In this document: one piece after another, positions 60,641-64,000 of the stretch
How positions within the stretch are numbered: position 1 is the stretch's first letter
Layout: each line of letters opens with the position of its first letter
From: Polytrichum commune
Taxonomy: Eukaryota; Streptophyta; Polytrichopsida; Polytrichales; Polytrichaceae
NCBI GenBank assembly: GCA_950295325.1
Contig: OX485808.1
Coordinates: 18,062,527-18,126,526 of the forward strand
Length of the DNA stretch: 64,000 bases
Direction of reading: 5' to 3'
Program-made: the position numbers and the translations under genes
The notes under the pieces: generated by a model
Database searches by the model: none
What the model was told of the DNA's origin: nothing
The model's input: the letters and a program-made list of their open reading frames with translations, nothing else

Positions 60641-61702
60641 GATCTATCCTAAGCATCAATGCCTGAGTTGGTTATGCACACTAATTACATACTCTGGCTG
60701 CAATGCTTGTACAAATACGTCATTGACACTATATTACAGTTGTCAATGATAAGCTCTTACCGCTCAAGTAAGTTTCATATTCAGAGGAAAAAAGCATTTA
60801 GGTGGTAAAGTTACAAAACTGAGCCCAATGCATCTGGCAATTGCATGCTGGCAAAGCAAGATCAGATCTCAACTTGTTGTAAATTCACGACAGGTGCAAC
60901 CATCTTCAAGAAATTCGCACAATTATACTGATCTAATATTGGCTTTTCTCACAAGCATCTCAATCAGCTTGCTCACAATACAAGGATTAATGCGACTTAT
61001 GCGGTAGCACAAACCTCCAGCTTAAACTACATCATGTTATAGGTTGCGAGTAACTGAGCAATATTTGCTAACTAACACTTTCCCTCTTCTCGCCTCAAAG
61101 TCGTGGACCTGTGTACAAGTCTGTGCAAATGGACTTGAGTTCATAACATCGCTCAACAGAGTAATGCGTATTTTTCTTCCTAATTTGTTTGCCACGTTTT
61201 CTCTCACGAAACTGGGAAGGACAGCACTTTTGTAGGGTACCTTTTGTAGAGCCGGACTCGTGAGAAGTATGCCCTACTGGAGTTAGTTCGTCTTGAAAAC
61301 ATCAAAGAGGAAATCATCAGATGAAATCACATGGCTTTTGAGTTGCATTTCCAATGTAGATGTGACCGTGGCAGTTGCACTTGCGATCATGTTCGCTTTT
61401 CCAGCGACAACTTTTTGTGTTTTTTTTTGTTCTTGTTTTTGTTTTTGTTCTTTTTCTTTTTCTTTTTTTCTCTGAGACAAATGAAACGAGTAGGTTGTTC
61501 CATTGCCCAGAAAACACACTAGGGCACTGGGGCCCAAAAAAGGGAGTCGGGCATGTGACAACTTCGTGACAAGAGGAACCCCAAATAGAGGAGAATGTTC
61601 TTTGCCAAACACCTTCTGTAAGTGGTCATTAGTAGAATCTAAACCCTAAACCAAGGGCAGTGTTTATCTCAAGGCTTCAAAGGTTTGGCGATTCGTATAA
61701 TA

Positions 61703-61853
61703 CACTACCAGCATATGAGTCATAGCAATCATCTCATATTGGTGGATGAACAATACAAATCTTTCATGATAGTAGATTTGCATATTTTTCAATGACGTAG
61801 GACAAGTTTTTAGTGACGCGAGACAATTGCCCATGACTCATATTCTTGTAGTG
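61703..61853. mobile_element. CACTA-like MITE (151 bp), 3-bp target duplication
   Basis: The ends read CACTACCAGCATATGAGTCA and, in reverse complement, CACTACAAGAATATGAGTCA. ATA lies directly outside both (61700-61702 and 61854-61856). CACTA ends with a 3-bp duplication define the superfamily. Confidence 0.88.
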
Positions 61854-61859
61854 ATATTT

Positions 61860-64000
61860 GCTCGGCGGAGAACATTCCACAACATGGGTCTTGGTAAGGA
61901 GTCATATCATACATGCATATATCCATTATCATGACATGTTCTTCTTTAGGTGTATGGAGTGGAACCATACATGACACCTCAACATGATCAACCAAACCAA
62001 CTTTGAGAACTTGAATGATTCAAGAAATCTTAGAGTTCGACCTATAGTGAAGCTTGAAGGGGTTAATGGCTCCCCACAACCTCTCAAAGTCGTCGAAAAC
62101 TTCTTTGTAGATGAAAGGAACCTTGGCCTTTTTTAGAACGGTCTTCACCTACATGATTCTAGCATACTCAAGAAGCCCTTGCCATAGTTTGGTGCACCTT
62201 CCTATTATCCCACCTAGTGTTGTTGAAGGTGTGTGTGTGTGTGTGAACTTAAGGTCATCTCTACAAGTACCTATAATGCCCCCTTCCCATTTGACTTTAG
62301 CTTAGCCTAAAAGTTCATTCTAAAAACACAGTCTTCACACCATCGACACCATCTAGTCCCGAGCCTAGTTGACAAATGATGTGGCATGGTTTAAAAGTGG
62401 AGGTTTTAAGCTCAAACACCGACCTTCCCATCGACACCTAGATGAGGCAAGAATGTAGGACCTTTGAAACTGTTGCCTCTGGCCCTTGTGATTGACTGCT
62501 TTTAGTCTTAGCTATGAGGGCACAAGGAGATCCACTAACAAAAATTGATGGTATGTTAGATGAGTAGTAAGGCATGGGATAGAAACTATCCAACATTCAT
62601 TGCTTGGTAGATAAAACAATGAACATGTGTGAAAACTACGTAACTAAAACCTACTCGAAAATCTCCAAAGCAAGTTCTTGTAAGTGCACTTGGATAACCG
62701 GGTGCCGCCACCACTATAACCAAGAGAGCTTCACCTAGTTTTCAGGAAAAAATTTGACTATTTGGTAAAGTCAGATGGGAAGGGGGCATAAGTCATATTG
62801 TTGAAGAAATACCTTCAGAGTTTTTTTTAAAAAAAAAATACAAATTCGTTTTAAATGAACTTGCTTGTCAAAAGGAGTTACACCTCTTTCCATTACCAAG
62901 GGCTAACTTCCAAATGCTTGTGGAACCCAATTTGGACCCAACATAGTACACACGATACTTTAAAACCTTACAACGTGAATAATAGATTGTGATATAACTT
63001 CTTGGTAGATAACAATAGCTTGTTGTCTTGCAAGACTATTCTTCTTGACATTTGAACACAGAGTAACTTGCAAAGAGTCTCATGAAGATTTCACATCATT
63101 CAGTATAAAGAAGGAACACAAATCAACATGAAACACACCTAGAGCATTTAGGAGTTACAGAAACTTGTGTAGTACTCACATCAAGTCGACGCTTCCACTA
63201 AAGCAAAGTATGTTGCGATTCTCTCTCCCTCACGACTTTTGTATGTTGTTTGTCGACACAACAAAATTTGTTTCATTTGTCTCCAAACAACAACAAAAGA
63301 AACCAAAACCGAAGCAAAGCAAAGCAAAGCAAACCGAACCGTCCGGAGTACTATTCCAGGACGGGACACAGCACAGGAGGTTGTACCCGGGTGGTACTGT
63401 CGCCATGCATCGCTTCTTTCCTTCATGATTTAGGATCACTTCAGTGTCAGATTCAGTGAAGGATTAGACACAGGGGAAAAGATCTGAGCTAATGCTACGC
63501 TCGTGAGCCTGTCTCCAAATTGGCGTTCTCACAAATTAGTTAAATGGCTCGTGAGTCATGAGTGGCCCTTTTTGTTGGGGGTTAACTTAAGCTGGTCTCG
63601 AAGGTAACCAGGGCCAGGAGTAACACAATCATTGCCCCTATAATCAGTAAAAAAAATGAGGGGTCAGTGACTTTCGTACTCACAGTCAGTGACTTTCAAC
63701 TGAATGACTCAGGATCAGACACACAACAGCAGCAGCAGCAGAAGAAGTAAGGTAAGTGAAGTTACTTAATTGTAAGTGTAAGTTATAGGGCTGCCACTGC
63801 TTCCAAAATCTCACAACCCAGAGGAGAGGTGAGAGTTAGAGAGTTAGAGAGAGAGAGGGAGAGAGAGGAGTAGGTAGCTAGGTACGACTTGCTTACATTT
63901 ATTACTTTCTACGCTTTGGGCTGGAGATTTGAAGGCATCCCACGTTAATCTTGGCCCCACATTAACTGCTAACTCTGCACCCTGACTCACAGTAGGGCCA
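61860..64000. other. Intergenic to the right edge, no gene recognised
   Basis: AT-rich to 63300, then moderately GC-richer. A purine-rich GA repeat lies at 63825-63871. No protein family recognised. A promoter or UTR of a gene beyond the window cannot be excluded. Confidence 0.45.
63825..63871. repeat. GA-rich microsatellite
   Basis: Imperfect GAGAGA repeat with GTTAGA interruptions. Confidence 0.85.

Noticed and set aside
30487-61853. A 31-kb CACTA transposon between CACTACAAGAA at 30487 and TTCTTGTAGTG at 61843
   Set aside because: The right-hand end pairs much better with CACTACCAGC at 61703, with a matching ATA duplication, giving a 151-bp MITE.

Overview
The window looks like transposon-rich, gene-poor nuclear DNA of a land plant. 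The reasons are a plant-type RmlD/MAT2B-like gene with GT-AG introns, an interstitial CCCTAAA run, and DNA transposons of the PIF/Harbinger, hAT, Mutator and CACTA types. I cannot name the species from sequence alone. Most of the DNA is AT-rich and non-coding. The only probable host gene is at the left edge (233-4200, +), and its 5' end lies outside the window.

The centre (about 13.5-28.8 kb) holds the most unusual content. A GC-rich, minus-strand gene (20765 down to 13948) can be assembled into six exons whose five introns are all in phase 0. It would encode about 1,890 residues: an N-terminal part with a ParB/DGQHR-like motif (IIDGQHS), a region ending in a DNA-methyltransferase-like motif (FGGS...AAM-MLG), an acidic coiled-coil exon, an FCP1/HAD-like phosphatase domain with an altered active site (DLNG), and a disordered tail. 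Head-to-head with it, a plus-strand gene (25303-28434) encodes a DUF7869-like putative transposase. Both genes are surrounded by a perfect palindrome, TACGAACG-NN-CGTTCGTA. I find 23 copies with intact half-sites and about four degenerate ones, between 14.6 and 25.2 kb and nowhere else. Copies lie upstream of both genes, in introns, and even in frame in coding sequence. Similar terminal sequences at 13.55, 22.45, 22.95 and 28.81 kb, oriented left-right-left-right, suggest two related elements (called E1 and E2 here) inserted head to head. Both genes carry a few in-frame stops, so these copies appear recently inactivated. A much older, AT-decayed copy of E1 sequence lies at 44.6-46.5 kb.

The rest is a mosaic of smaller transposons and repeats. 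A complete PIF/Harbinger element (55341-59900, TTA target duplication, terminal inverted repeats) has a transposase gene split by a 1.3-kb solo LTR. Three short hAT-like elements have perfect 8-bp target duplications, one Mutator-like MITE has a 9-bp duplication, and one CACTA-like MITE has a 3-bp duplication. There are also foldback MITEs, two hAT transposase fragments, three arrays of 180-200-bp tandem repeats, and microsatellites. Long stretches between these hold nothing I can recognise.
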